A DNA stretch of 64,000 nucleotides from Rhipicephalus microplus (taxonomy: Eukaryota; Arthropoda; Arachnida; Ixodida; Ixodidae), in NCBI RefSeq assembly GCF_043290135.1, contig NC_134700.1, positions 156,752,053 to 156,816,052 on the forward strand. Reading direction: 5' to 3'. Shown here piece after piece: positions 53,980 to 64,000 of this stretch. How positions within the stretch are numbered: position 1 is the first letter of the stretch; each line of letters begins with the position of its first letter. The notes beneath the pieces were generated by a model, which worked only from the letters and a program-made list of their open reading frames with translations, made no database searches and had not been told where the DNA came from. The position numbers and the translations under genes are program-made.

Positions 53980-54566
53980 TACGTATCGTAAGAATGTAGG
54001 TTTCATCATAGTGAAAAATTGCTGCCTTGAATTTTAACCACAACTTGTCAACATCATCGGAAGGTTCAGCGTCAAAATCGTCTAACTGCATTTCTAGGTA
54101 ATCAATAATACTTTCATCCGCAGCTCTAGAGTAATCTTTAATAAATATATGTAAATTTTCATTGTCACTTTTTGCCGGGCTAAGATTGGGGAATTCAATT
54201 AAAACCTTTTTATGGTCGGAGATTCCATCTTGCACCATAACTTGAGCATTTATTGAGCTAGAAATTAAAGCGAGATCTAAGATGTTGGAAGCAAGCCCTT
54301 GAATGCGTGTCGCTTGCGTTACGCATTGAGATAATGAGAAACTTAGCATAGTATCCAGAGGTTGCTCGCAACTGTTTGCCTCTCTATTGCTGACCGTTAG
54401 GTTTTCCCAGTCTATTCCTGCCAAGTTGAAGTCACCAACAACTACTAGCTTCGTCCGACCGTGCATTTTCGCGAGGAGATAGTTTTGCAGTTCCGTAAGA
54501 TAAGATTCAGGTGCCCCAGGTCGTCTGTATATTCCACCTATTAGTAGAGCTGTGGTTTGAAATGTT

Positions 54567-54598
54567 ACAGTGCACCACAGACTCTCGTGGTGCACTGT
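54567..54598. repeat. 12-bp perfect hairpin in LINE coding sequence
   Basis: ACAGTGCACCAC and GTGGTGCACTGT are separated by eight bases, within the endonuclease of the CR1-like LINE. Confidence 0.85.
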
Positions 54599-54640
54599 TG
54601 TCCCCCCTCCCATACCCCATTCATCTGTTTGAGAAGTGAA

Positions 54641-55148
54641 AGCACGACTGGGTTTCTTTTGGGCGCGAGAAAGTGAAACATGTCGGTAAAAAAGAGTAAG
54701 CATGTAAAAAAAACTAAAGAAGCATCTGCCAAAGAGCTCATGCTGAGTGTGATATATACGGTCATATACGTAACTCTACGTTGTTGTGTAATGCGGTACA
54801 TATTCAACATGACTCAATCAGTCAACAAAAAAACATTGCTTTCAAACATAGTGCCCGCAACTGAGGTGTGTTATAATCAAACACACCAAACAGCGTACAA
54901 AACATGTATACAACAGGGTGTACGGGAAAAAATTATATTTCTGTAAATCACTCTTTGTATGAACATTTGTTGCCTTACCCTAATTTAAATTTTTTGTCTG
55001 CTCTTTCAAGCATTACCACGTGCACTTTGTGCTAATTTACTGACCATTTTTTACTGCCGAGCAAGAATAACGGCGTTATCGCAATGCAGAACGTGCCGTT
55101 TCTGTACAGAATCTTTCTAGGTTATCGTCGCAAATTTTATTAAAAAAA
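54641..55148. other. no gene recognised
   Basis: AT-rich sequence between the CR1-like LINE and the third minisatellite element. The 5' edge of the LINE is uncertain within about 50 bp. Confidence 0.45.
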
Positions 55149-55909
55149 TGGCAGCATATCGACAGAGTGAATGATGGAGAGTGGGGCGAAGCCTTCGTCC
55201 GTCCATTCGTTCTTGCTTTCGTTCGTCCATGCGTCCGTCTGTGGGACCATCCATGCGCCCACCCGCCCGTCCATACATGCATCTGTTCGTGCGTCCGTCC
55301 CTGCTTTCGTCCATGCATCCGCCCCTGCGTCCGTTCATGCGTCCATCTATGCATCTGTCTTTGTGTCCATTCGTCCATCTATTGAACACTCCAAGTACCA
55401 CCATCTCGCATCTTTTCATCATATATTTTTCATATAGAAGCACCGCCATACAGCGGACATTCCAAGGACTAAACGAGAGGTGGCACACGCACACTTTCTT
55501 ACGGCTTGCGCTTCGGGTCTACTTCCCACCTTCACCCACCTCGAGTTCATAGTATACACTAGTTCACTGTATTCATGGCACTGTGGCCCAACGCTCGCTA
55601 AACGTTTCTGAAACCTAGGAGGTTACGCCCAGGGGGTATAATGTATCAACCCTTTCTTGTCTTCTGTGCGTTGTTGAACAATAAAAAATTCGCAGTGTGC
55701 GCGTCATCCAAAAGCCGAATTCTCCGGTCTCTCATTCCCTCTTAGCAGCCATTGGCATGTACATTGAGCACAATCTTTTATTGTTCAACAACGCACAGAA
55801 TAATTCTCTCACCGGCACCACCTTGAAGGTCAAAATGTTATCCTTGTTACACACTACAACGGCTACGAGGGTCGAATGGATGGTGCTATAAGGAGCTTCA
55901 CCCCTAAAA
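55149..55909 (+). mobile_element. non-autonomous minisatellite element, copy 3
   Basis: The same start (TGGCAGCATATCGACAGAG, GGGGCGAAGC), minisatellite (55195-55382), body and end (AGGAGCTTCACCCCTAAAA) as the other copies. It lacks the internal duplication of copy 1. It has an internal inverted repeat with arms CTTCTGTGCGTTGTTGAACA (from 55657) and its complement near 55780-55802. Confidence 0.78.
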
Positions 55910-56215
55910 GAAGTTATGTGTAATAAGAGCAGACGTGCATAGCTGGTAGCATGTTCTATCTCGAATAGTGCCGAACGCCAATTCCTCTCGAATGGATGAT
56001 TAGGTGCACGTATAGTTGGTGTGTTTGAATATCATAAACAATAAAATAAATAGAAAGGCTCGAGATATCAAGAAGCACACCAGAAAGTTGATATTTAATC
56101 TTGAAATTATAAACTGATATTGCATTCCCGTGGGGTAGTGGGTGCCCCTGCTGTTCTATACCATAACTTCGTATAAGCACGCTCTCAATCATGCCGCACG
56201 GTCTCATAAAAGACA
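55910..56215. other. no gene recognised
   Basis: AT-rich spacer, probably including the 5' part of the next LINE. Confidence 0.4.
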
Positions 56216-56229
56216 AAAAAGAACAACAT

Positions 56230-57505
56230 AGAAATCAAAACGCAGTGGAGCGAAAGTGTCCCTGTGGCGCTGGTACCTACAGATGGGGGCAGTATTCCGT
56301 TGAAGAACCCAAAGGCGATTCAAGTCGAGCTTTGAAAAGCCACTTCGCATCTCCAGGAGATCACTGAGGTCCGCCAGTTTGGTCGCGGAGGCATCCTGTG
56401 CTGTTCCGCAGATCAGGAATGCATTCGTGAGCTCCTGCAATGTTCCGAACTCGCAGCGCATCCGGTAAGCCCATTTATTCCGGCACACCTCACATGCTCG
56501 AAAGGATTAGTCCGCGGTGTAGACACAAGCCTGACACCTGCAGAAGTGCTCGATTTGTTTTCGGTGGCGGGTGTAATTTCAGTGTACAGGTGCACCCGTA
56601 CAATTGACAACATAAAATCCCCAACGGAATCGGTGATAGTGACATTTTTAGGAACAGTCCGACCTTCCGAAATTAAGGCATGGCCACTGATCTATAAGGT
56701 AGAGCCACTTTCCTCCAAACCCCTGCAGTGTTTGAAATGTTGGCGATATGGACATAGCGTTAAAGGGTGCCGATCAGTTCTTAGATGCCGTCAGTGTGGT
56801 GAAAATCATGGCAGCCGCGAGTGCAGCTCTGAGAAAGATAGGTGATGCTTATGTAATGGGGCGCACCCTGCAGACTCCTCAGACTGTGCAGCAAAAGAAA
56901 GGAAACTTGCCATATTGGATATTGTAGAACGCAAACGGTGCTCTCGGAGAGAAGCCGTTGCAGAAATGCAGAAGAGATCCAAAGGATATGCAGGTGTTGC
57001 AGCACGTAATACCACCGCCATGGATGCATCTCTCGCAACATCTATCGCAGAGGCCGTAGAGAAGGCTATGGAAAAGGCAATGGAACGCCTCGCAAACAAC
57101 CTTTTTGAAAGCTTGGCACAATTGGTTTCCAATCAACTATCTCAAATTCTAGGTGTAGCATCTACGAACGATTGGGCTCCTCAGACATCATTGGTATCGC
57201 AGCGTACGGAAACAGAAAGTGCGACTACACGTCAGCGAGCGGTTTCTCCTGAGGCAGGGACTTCCAAAACAACGGAAGGCGGTGATCTTACGGATGATTC
57301 GGAAGCATGTGAAGATATGGATATGGACTCTCATAAGGCTCTGAAGCGAACCCGATCTCCCCAATCAAAAAACTTTTCGCATATTTCGAAATCTAAAAAG
57401 TATCTATCCAAAAAAGAATTCTTTGAGAACATGTCTAAGAAAGACTTTTTGCGAAAAGACATTTTGGACCAAGCAGTTTCTGTGACGGTTCTGTCGTCAA
57501 AATAG
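56230..57505 (+). pseudogene. I-clade LINE ORF1 (CCHC), frameshifted
   Basis: The first part (about 56250-56845) has a Gag-like region (GVDTSLTPAEVLDLFSVAGV, then KAWPLIYKVEPL). It ends in knuckles CLKCWRYGHSVKGC (intact C-x2-C-x4-H-x4-C) and CRQCGENHGSREC. A frameshift near 56845-56915 separates the second part (to 57505). That part has a helical EAVEKAMEKAMERLANNLF segment, an acidic Ser/Thr linker and a Lys/Ser-rich end (SKSKKYLSKKEFFENMSK). It binds element RNA in the family. The stop at 57503-57505 directly precedes ORF2. Confidence 0.8.
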
Positions 57506-57507
57506 GT

Positions 57508-60500
57508 TCACTAACCATATTACAGTGGAATTGCAGATCTATATTTTCCGCAGCCGCAGACCTATCATACCTTTCTTCACAACTTTCCCCGGATATTATA
57601 TCACTGCAAGAAACCTGGCTTTCAACCAGCCAGAAGTTTTACCTAAAAAATTATCGGCTATTTCGATTGGACCGGCCTAGCAGAGGTGGTGGGCTTGCTG
57701 TCTTGATAGCAACTAGGTTTAGTCACAAAGCTACGATCTCCTATCCTTGTGTGACTCCAGATTGCGAAATTTTGATAGTAGACATAATATTACCAGACGC
57801 TTCTCCCTTGTCGTTTGTAAATGCGTAATTCCCAGCCGGGGTGCAAGACACACGAAGTCTAGACGATATGTTATCTGCCTGCAGAAAGGATATAATAATC
57901 ATTGGACTCTTCAATTCACATCATGTGGCTTGGGTTTTAAAACAGATTTAAGCGGAAAACGCTTGTGGGAATGGGCTATTGACAAGAATTTATCTTGTTT
58001 AAATTCGCAATCTGCTACTTTTGTCCGAGGTCTCTCTAAATCTGTAATTGACTGGACATTTTCAAGCTCATCTCTAAATATATGTTCGTGGCAAACTTTA
58101 GACTGTGCTACTAACAGTGACCACTTGCCTATTAGTTTTGTACTGAACTTTCCAAGAATACATGTCGCCGAAAAGGCCCGCTCATTCCTCAACTATAGAA
58201 AATTAGAAAAAGACTTGAGGGCTACTTTTGATCACCGCAAGGACATGCAAAGTGACATTAGGGCTATGAGTCTGTGTGCAGTGTTAAAAAGATCAGTAAA
58301 ATACGCAACGTTTAAATTAGACTCGGCCACAAGAGGTTCTTTTAGTCCATGGTGGACTGAATAGTGCATGAGGAGCTATAGAAAACGGAAAGCAGCATAG
58401 AAACAACTGCTGGTCAACCAATGTCCAAAAAATTGGTGTGATTATAAATTCGGAGCAGAAGGCTTCAAACGCACAGTAAGTACAGCAAAAGATGGTTATA
58501 ATATGAAACGACATGAGTATCTTTCTAAGGCTAAAAACAAAAAAGCGCTCTTCAGATTTTTAAGATCTCAGAAGATGTTACCACCCGCTGAAAATACTGA
58601 CTCTTCTGTTCTTTCCCCCCGTGAGCTCTCTGATTTAGTAGAAAATATTGCTAAAGGGCTCCAAGATAGATTTATGTCAACTATACCAGTGGCAGGTATA
58701 GTTGTTAGTAACCCAATGGCAGTCGAGGATTTCGAGGAGGTTACTTTAGATGAGCTGGCAGAAATAATAAGGCACTTATCTCCTTCGGCACCTGGACCAG
58801 ACGGGGTAACAAATGCAATGATAAAAGTAATATTCGAGATTTGTCCAACTGAAGTACTTAATCTGGTGAATTTTTCTTTGACAAAAGCTTGGATACCTGC
58901 GGAATGGAAGCTGTCTAAAGTGATTCCACTTCCTAAAAGCAGGAAAAAAGATTCGCCTTGGACAATGTAAGGCCGATATCACTCACGTCCAATCTGGTTA
59001 AGCTAATTGAAAGAGTTTTGAATGCCCGGATAACGAACTATATTAATAATAACGCAATATTAAACCCCAGTCAAATTGGTTTTAGATCCGGTTGCTCAAT
59101 ATGGTGTGCGCATGTTGATTTAGAGAGCCGAATACAACTGGCTCGGCGTCGGCGCCAATATTGTGCTTTAGTTACTCTAGATTTGGCTAAAGCGTACGAT
59201 AGGGTTGGGCATTCAATTTTATTAAAACAGATGGAATATCACCACTTTCCCAACTACATCACTGCGTGGGTGCCGGAGTTTTTAAGAGGGAGAGAATATT
59301 ACTGCTTTAAAGATGGGTACTCATCGAATAGATATAAGCAGTCACGTGGCGTACCACAGGGGGCTGTCCTGTCGCCAGGTTTATTTAACATTTTCTTAAG
59401 CTCCATTCCATCAACTAAGGATATTCAGTTATATGTGTACGCGGACGATATTGCTTTCTTTGCAAGTAATACCGACCTGCAGTCATTATACCAGAGTCTA
59501 CAAAATTATCTCAATATAATACAAAGATGGCTTAAAAATATTCATATGACCCTGAACGTAAAGAAAAGTGTGCTTCTTGCATTCTCTTTTCTGCAGCCTA
59601 TCAACATCTCGTTAATGTACAGTAATGAGCTCATTCCGCAGGCGAATTCTCTTAAATATTTGGGCATCGTATATAATGACACATTAAATTGGAGAAGTCA
59701 CATTGGTGATGTATACTACAAGGCAACACGGGCCATGGGGTCGCTACGGAAGCTTGCAAACCGTAAAGCGGGTTTAAGAAGAGATGTGCTAATAATGATA
59801 TATAAACTTTATGTGCGGCCCATCATGGAATTCGGATGGGTATTATTTTCTGGCAGCGCAGCTTATAAAATGATACCCCTAATACTGCTGGAAAGAGAAG
59901 CATTGCGCTTGTGTCTGGGTCTACCAAAGTTTGTTGCAAATAACGTGATGTATATGGAAGCTCGCCTACCTTTTCTGCTAAACAGGTTTAAAATTCTTAC
60001 GATGCAAGAATTCTTAAAGATATACAGTTCACACCAAAGACTCTCATTTTACGTTTTCATTCAAGAACCGACTTTATTTTTCGAAACCCATTGGTCGCGA
60101 CTACACACCCCGCAAATAGTATTTGCACAAGCGCTACTACAGCAATTGAATGTAAAAATTAAACATATTGGTCCAATACACAACCTAAAGTCAATGCTTA
60201 GCATACAATTCGATGATATATTTCCTCATAACGCGAAACAATTGGCATATAGGTATTTAAATGACCAGTTAGCAGATTATCTAGCTCACCTAGAGATAAG
60301 CAATATCATAGCGACTGATGCATCTGTGTCAAAAGAAAAGGCTGGGGTTGGCATCTTTTCTCCTTCTTTGGACTGGTCCTTTTCGAGTCGACTCCCAGAT
60401 TATACCCCGGTATTCATTGCAGAATTATTGGCCATTGTTCTTGCCCTACGCAAATTGCCCTCAAGCGAATCATTAGCAGTTATAATTACAGATTCGTTAT

Positions 60501-61139
60501 CAGTTTGTAATGCACTTTCTGTGGCAGTAAATTGAGAGCTGATGAATACGTTTCGGCATTTAGTACCGAAAAACGTAAAAACAACTGCAGTTGCAATGGG
60601 TACCAGGCCACCGCGGATTATATTTGAACGAAATGGCGGACTCTTTAGCAGCAGTATCCCTGGGTGGGCCCACCATCCTAGTTTTGCCAGATACGGCTTA
60701 CGTAACAGCACTAAGGTTCCGAAATGCTTGCCTGCAATGGGGAAAAGGTAATTTGGATAAATTCAAAGATTTCGAGCATTTGAGCTATTGCTGGAATAAA
60801 CAGTGGTGTGCATCTCGCCAGTTAGAGGTCACTTATACCAGATTGCGCTGTGCAGTTCCACCACTAAATTATTACCTTAACAATGCTGGGCTCAAGGCGT
60901 CACCGCTATGCATTTGGTGCAACGAAATTGAAGCAAATGAACATTTCTTTTTATTCTGTCATCGTTATTCTTATCAGAGAAAAAGATTTTTAGTAGCCCC
61001 ATTACAAAAGCTAGGAATACAAGTAAATCTAACAATAATTTTATCACTTGGCGGAACTTCATTTGGTTACTGCCACAGGGATGTCTGCTCCACTGTGTTT
61101 GATTACATCATCAACGCAACTAAAAGATTACCGTGCTAG
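57508..61139 (+). pseudogene. I-clade LINE ORF2, frameshifted
   Basis: Endonuclease: LQWNCRSIFSAAADL, IISLQETWLSTSQ, a frame break near 57900, then VIDWTFSSSSLN and NSDHLPISF. RT (58503-60000): APGPDGVTNAMIKVI, a frame break at about 58970, RPISLTSNLVKLIERVL, LVTLDLAKAYDRVGH, RGVPQGAVLSPGLFN and YADDIAFF. RNase H: IATDASVSKEKAGVGIF, AELLAIVLALRK, IITDSLSVCNAL. A stop (60533-60535) precedes WVPGHRGLYLNEMADSLA in another frame. The C-terminus has CIWCNEIEANEHFFLFC. At least four breaks make it inactive, although catalytic motifs remain. Confidence 0.9.
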
Positions 61140-61378
61140 TGAACCCCTACCTTTTCAGATCTTTAGTTTATAATTCGTAGTTATGTCTTTCAAAAACAAA
61201 AGATGGTTTGACCGCTTGCTCAGCAAACATTTTTTTTTTGCAGTAATATTTTAAGCTACTTTTTCAGAGTGGCTTCATTTTCATTTCAGTTTCATTTAAG
61301 TATCCTGCCGCCCGGTTCTTGGCCCATCCCCTTTTGTGGGTAAGCGCCATCTATCAGAGGTCATCAGCATCAGCATCA

Positions 61379-62234
61379 AAACTTGTGCAGCTTGTAAAAA
61401 AGTCTGCCCAAGCATCAGCGCGAAAAGCACACGATAAGAGAGTCGCTTAGCAAACAACGCTGTCCGACAAGTAATTTGCAGGAAATTATTATGGCTGTCA
61501 GGTTGTTTCTCCTGAAGACCACTGTTTTCATACGCAAAGATAGCGCACTCAACCCACATCAAACAAACGAGAGCGGTTCAACACCCAGTCAGTACGCAGA
61601 GTTGTGATGGTGCAAACTCGCTCTACGCACAAAGCTTTGCGAAAACTGTTCGACGTCCAATCAGCGGCATGATTGCAGCAAGACTCATTTGCTCCTATTG
61701 AAACCAGTTCCCTTTTTTCACTTGGCGCTGCGAGCTGAATCTGTCCCATCACTCGGAAGTGACTGTAAGGTCATTTGCTTTTGTGGACAGATCCCTAAGT
61801 ACATCGCAGCCAAGAGAGAGAAAAAAAAACAACAACATTGTTTTCTTTTTTGTAGTTACGCTATGGAGTCAATGTAAAAACAAGATAAGTGTACAGTACA
61901 CCAAACTTAATCACGTTTGGCACTGGCATTTGAACGAGACGCTAAATAAACGGTCAAAAGTGTTGAATCATAAGTGACATGAGGGTTTCGGCAATCAATA
62001 AGCAAGTATAGCCCATATCTTTGAACTTTATTCTGTAAATATTGCCACAAGAGTCAAAATAAGGCTTAAGCTGAGAAGCTGACTACATCAGTGTTTTTTT
62101 CTAAATTAGTGTGCTCGCTTTTTCGCACCACCTGAAGATAGGTTTTCGATCACTGAACAAAAACAAGATTAAAGTTTAAAAGGTCTTCTCTTGAATGGGT
62201 CTTCTTTGTTGGCAAGTTGTGGGACACGCCCACC
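61379..62234. other. no gene recognised
   Basis: AT-rich spacer. No motif-bearing ORF or repeat could be identified. Confidence 0.45.
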
Positions 62235-62267
62235 AACACACACACACACACAGACACACACACACAC

Positions 62268-62308
<41 letters not shown>

Positions 62309-62328
62309 TGAGAGAGAGAGAGAGAGAA
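62235..62328. repeat. composite (CA)n(TA)n(GA)n microsatellite
   Basis: CA, then TA, then GA dinucleotides in that order, interrupted only by single substitutions. Confidence 0.94.
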
Positions 62329-62367
62329 GGGACTCAAGTTAGTGGTTGTCTTAAATTTTTTATATCC

Positions 62368-62401
62368 AACGGTTTCGACCGATGGACCGGACGAAACCGT
62401 T
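62368..62401. repeat. inverted repeat, Penelope-type terminal motif
   Basis: AACGGTTTCG (62368-62377) and CGAAACCGTT (62392-62401) flank ACCGATGGACCGGA. The GAAACCG block with a short GC stem is reminiscent of hammerhead-like ends of tick Penelope-like elements. No RT is nearby. Confidence 0.35.
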
Positions 62402-62598
62402 TTAAATAAAAGTAAGACAACCGATAAGCTATGTCTCTTTTCTTCCCAAGTACGTTTGGCCCATCGAATAAACGGCAAGTTATCTTTTCACCCACTTTTC
62501 TTTGTTCGCATTTACATTATAATTTGGTCTAATAACTTGCCCCATGCTTTCCTTGTAAAACACGAAAAAGCGAGCCTTTAAGTATGCACTTCGTTTCC

Positions 62599-62601
<3 letters not shown>

Positions 62602-62654
<53 letters not shown>
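62602..62654. repeat. (TA)n microsatellite
   Basis: Uninterrupted TA repeat directly before a hammerhead-like motif. Confidence 0.95.
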
Positions 62655-62657
<3 letters not shown>

Positions 62658-62692
62658 CTGACGAAGGCCGGTCCCCGGCCGTAACGTTGTCA
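62658..62692 (+). ncRNA. hammerhead-like motif, PLE remnant
   Basis: CTGACGA, an extra A, GGCCGG, TCC, CCGGCC, then GTAACG and TTGTC, AATAAA. It parallels the motif at 13389-13428, including the extra A and the AATAAA after GTC, but GAAAC is changed to GTAAC. Probably an inactive remnant of a Penelope-like end sandwiched between TA tracts. Confidence 0.4.
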
Positions 62693-62735
62693 ATAAAGCA
62701 TCGTTTTTCGTTTGCTCGTTCGCTTCTTCTCGTTA

Positions 62736-62737
<2 letters not shown>

Positions 62738-62796
<59 letters not shown>
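62738..62796. repeat. (TA)n microsatellite
   Basis: Long TA repeat on the other side of the hammerhead-like fragment. Confidence 0.95.
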
Positions 62797-62798
<2 letters not shown>

Positions 62799-63624
62799 CT
62801 CATCAGATATCATACATTATTTTGAGAGAGATGCATGAAGATAGAACGAAGACACTTATGTACAGTGACACACAACACAAATGCATATGACAGATAAGGC
62901 GACTTGAGTGCAACAATGCGGCATCAAACCAGTGAATTTCTCATGAGTTAAGGTAACTAGGAGGGGAGGAGAGGTGCCGTGCGTTTCTTGTGAGCGAAAC
63001 TTCCCGCTAAGATCTGTGTTTGGTATGAATGGAACAAGTACACGTTGGCGTTGATTATTTTGTCCGTCCATTCCACACTACTTAAACCAATCTTTCAGTC
63101 GATCATTTTCTATCTGAAGCCATTGCTTCACGCTGGCTTTTCTGCAATAACAGCTATTGTGTTAGAAAGCCGCCTTTACAAGCTGGATTCCATGGAACGT
63201 CACATCGGAGAAACTAAGGCGCTAGCTTTAGCGCTAGTACCTTGGATGCCTCATAAAACTCACACATTAGGAGATCGATGATGTTTGCGTCCTGCGCTGG
63301 TGTTGACACGAGTGTTGCGAAAAAATATCGCGTGTTGAGAGTATTGACACGACAGGTCGCCTATATGTGCGACGTCATAATGATGCCACATTATGTGACG
63401 TCAAGTTGTGATGTCATCACATGTAATCGTCCCGTGGTCGAAATTGCAGTGATCATGGAAGCAGTGCTAAACCGCGCTAGGCATACGAAGCTTCCGAAGA
63501 GGAGCGGTGGAGATTTATTACATCTACCCAGAAGAAAAAAAAGATTGATTTTGCCTTCGAGTAGTGTTATCAACATCTTGCGGCTATTATGACGTTGGCG
63601 GGATATATTCAGAAAAGCTCGTAG
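62797..63624. other. no gene recognised
   Basis: The ORF at 63045-63281 has no motif. 63370-63430 contains several GACGTCA/TGACGTCA-like (CRE-type) words, noted without functional claim. Confidence 0.4.
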
Positions 63625-63639
63625 TTCCACGTGAATCTG

Positions 63640-63754
63640 TGCACGTTAAAGAACCCCAGGTGGTCAAAATTTCCGGAGCCCTCCACTACGGCGTCTCTCA
63701 TAATCATATGGTGGTTTTGGGACGCTAAGCCCCATAAATCAATCAATCAATCAA
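63640..63754 (+). mobile_element. 5'-truncated SINE with perfect 15-bp TSD
   Basis: 3' half of the Ruka-like SINE (TGCACGTTAAAGAACCCCAG to (ATCA)n) flanked by TTCCACGTGAATCTG at 63625-63639 and 63755-63769, without mismatch. Confidence 0.96.
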
Positions 63755-63769
63755 TTCCACGTGAATCTG

Positions 63770-64000
63770 AACGTTATGTGAAAGATGAAGGAACTTAGGT
63801 GCTTCGTGTTAACTGCCAATTTCTTCTTTTACCAAAGCCCAACATCATTCCCGCCAGATTTTGCGCACATGCTCGATCCATGCATGCGCGCCCTTACCCT
63901 TAAATGAACAAATGCGCAGGTGACATATTACAGTGATCATTCCAGTTTCACGTAGTATTTGCCGGGAAAGTGCGAAGTATTCTCCTTAACAGTAAAATAA
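63770..64000. other. no gene recognised
   Basis: Short end of the window; nothing supportable. Confidence 0.5.

Larger units (their letters stand above)
47917..54640 (-). mobile_element. CR1-like LINE interrupted twice
   Basis: One minus-strand LINE can be followed through three blocks: 54640-53980 (endonuclease), 50670-49010 (linker and RT) and 48504-47917 (C-terminus, 3' UTR and (ATTT)n tail). The gaps are a 5'-truncated I-type LINE (50671-53979, plus) and copy B of the promoter-bearing element (48505-49009). The protein frame resumes correctly across both gaps, proving that the blocks belong together. About 2.9 kb of LINE remains; it is 5'-truncated. Confidence 0.9.
48310..54640 (-). pseudogene. 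CR1-like LINE ORF2 (EN-RT), split and mutated
   Basis: Endonuclease (54590-53990): ALLIGGIYRRPGAPESYL, VVVGDFNLAGIDWENL, ILDLALISSS, ISDHKKVLIEF. The linker resumes at 50669 with KWTKRRTPWITREILHVK. RT (50355-49010): IKKSPGPDKISNAFLRRY, DTYRPISLTTYCCKLMEHI, DFAKAFDRVPHSNL, VKYLGVTFSQDLKWEQHI. The FADD-type box is FTNN in LRLFTNNCVIY, so both catalytic Asp are lost. The C-terminus (48504-48310) has HINVFKYSFFPRAVTAWNAL. Frame changes occur near 49690. The nearly intact text between inserts implies moderate age. Confidence 0.9.
56216..61378 (+). mobile_element. I-clade LINE, nearly full length but decayed
   Basis: Plus-strand element with ORF1 (two zinc knuckles), endonuclease, RT, RNase H and a C-terminal Cys/His motif. 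Its 3' UTR (CCGCCCGGTTCTTGGCCCAT...CCATC) ends in an (ATCAGC)n-like tail at 61353-61378. Several frameshifts and stops disrupt ORF1 and ORF2. The 5' end is not defined and no TSD was found. Confidence 0.87.

Overview
This window looks like repeat-rich nuclear DNA from an arthropod, most likely an ixodid (hard) tick. The best clue is a tRNA-headed SINE present in eight copies. It matches the tick Ruka-type family as I remember it: an A-box/B-box head, a conserved body and an (ATCA)n tail. Supporting clues are several LINE groups, a Penelope-like element, a Ty3/gypsy element, many (CA)n(TA)n microsatellites and spliceosomal introns. Nothing is operon-like or bacterial. Family names come from motifs I can read, not from database searches.

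Layout. 614-5881: a broken Ty3/gypsy LTR retrotransposon (minus strand, 171-bp LTRs). 6544-8590: an internally deleted LINE (minus) interrupted by a SINE. 8.6-13.2 kb: mostly unrecognised DNA with one SINE. 13.3-15.5 kb: 3' part of a Penelope-like element (RT plus GIY-YIG, minus) with a hammerhead-like motif and a SINE in its 3' region. 15.7-18.9 kb: a dead CR1-like LINE (plus) interrupted by a SINE. 19-27.6 kb: SINEs, LINE 3' fragments, tRNA-like repeats and a small foldback element. 27.7-32.1 kb: two inverted copies of a non-autonomous element carrying a 4-bp-period minisatellite, with an intact 256-codon CCHC ORF between them. 32469-38354: a full-length, apparently intact I-clade LINE (minus) with a perfect 15-bp target-site duplication. 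38835-40716: a five-exon THAP-domain gene (plus), the best candidate for a host gene. 42-47 kb: a Tx1/L1-like LINE (plus) interrupted by a promoter-bearing element. 47.9-54.6 kb: a CR1-like LINE (minus) interrupted twice, once by a second copy of that promoter-bearing element and once by a 5'-truncated I-clade LINE with a long open frame. 55.1-55.9 kb: a third minisatellite element. 56.2-61.4 kb: a decayed I-clade LINE (plus). 61.4-64 kb: TA microsatellites, Penelope-type motifs and a truncated SINE with a perfect TSD.

How the parts relate. Most of the sequence is retroelements nested in one another. Several insertions can be read back to the base because the host reading frame resumes on the other side (for example at 50671-53979 and 48505-49009). 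SINE copies have perfect 12-17 bp TSDs, as expected for LINE-driven mobilisation. The only complete autonomous machinery is the LINE at 32.5-38.4 kb.

The least expected item is a 505-727 bp element present twice. It carries GCGCATGCGC-type motifs, a TATA box and a TCAGT initiator exactly 32 bp apart, a small ORF conserved in both copies, and a GTAAGT splice donor overlapping the stop codon. It inserts at T-runs and may be a mobile promoter/first exon or an unusual solo LTR.
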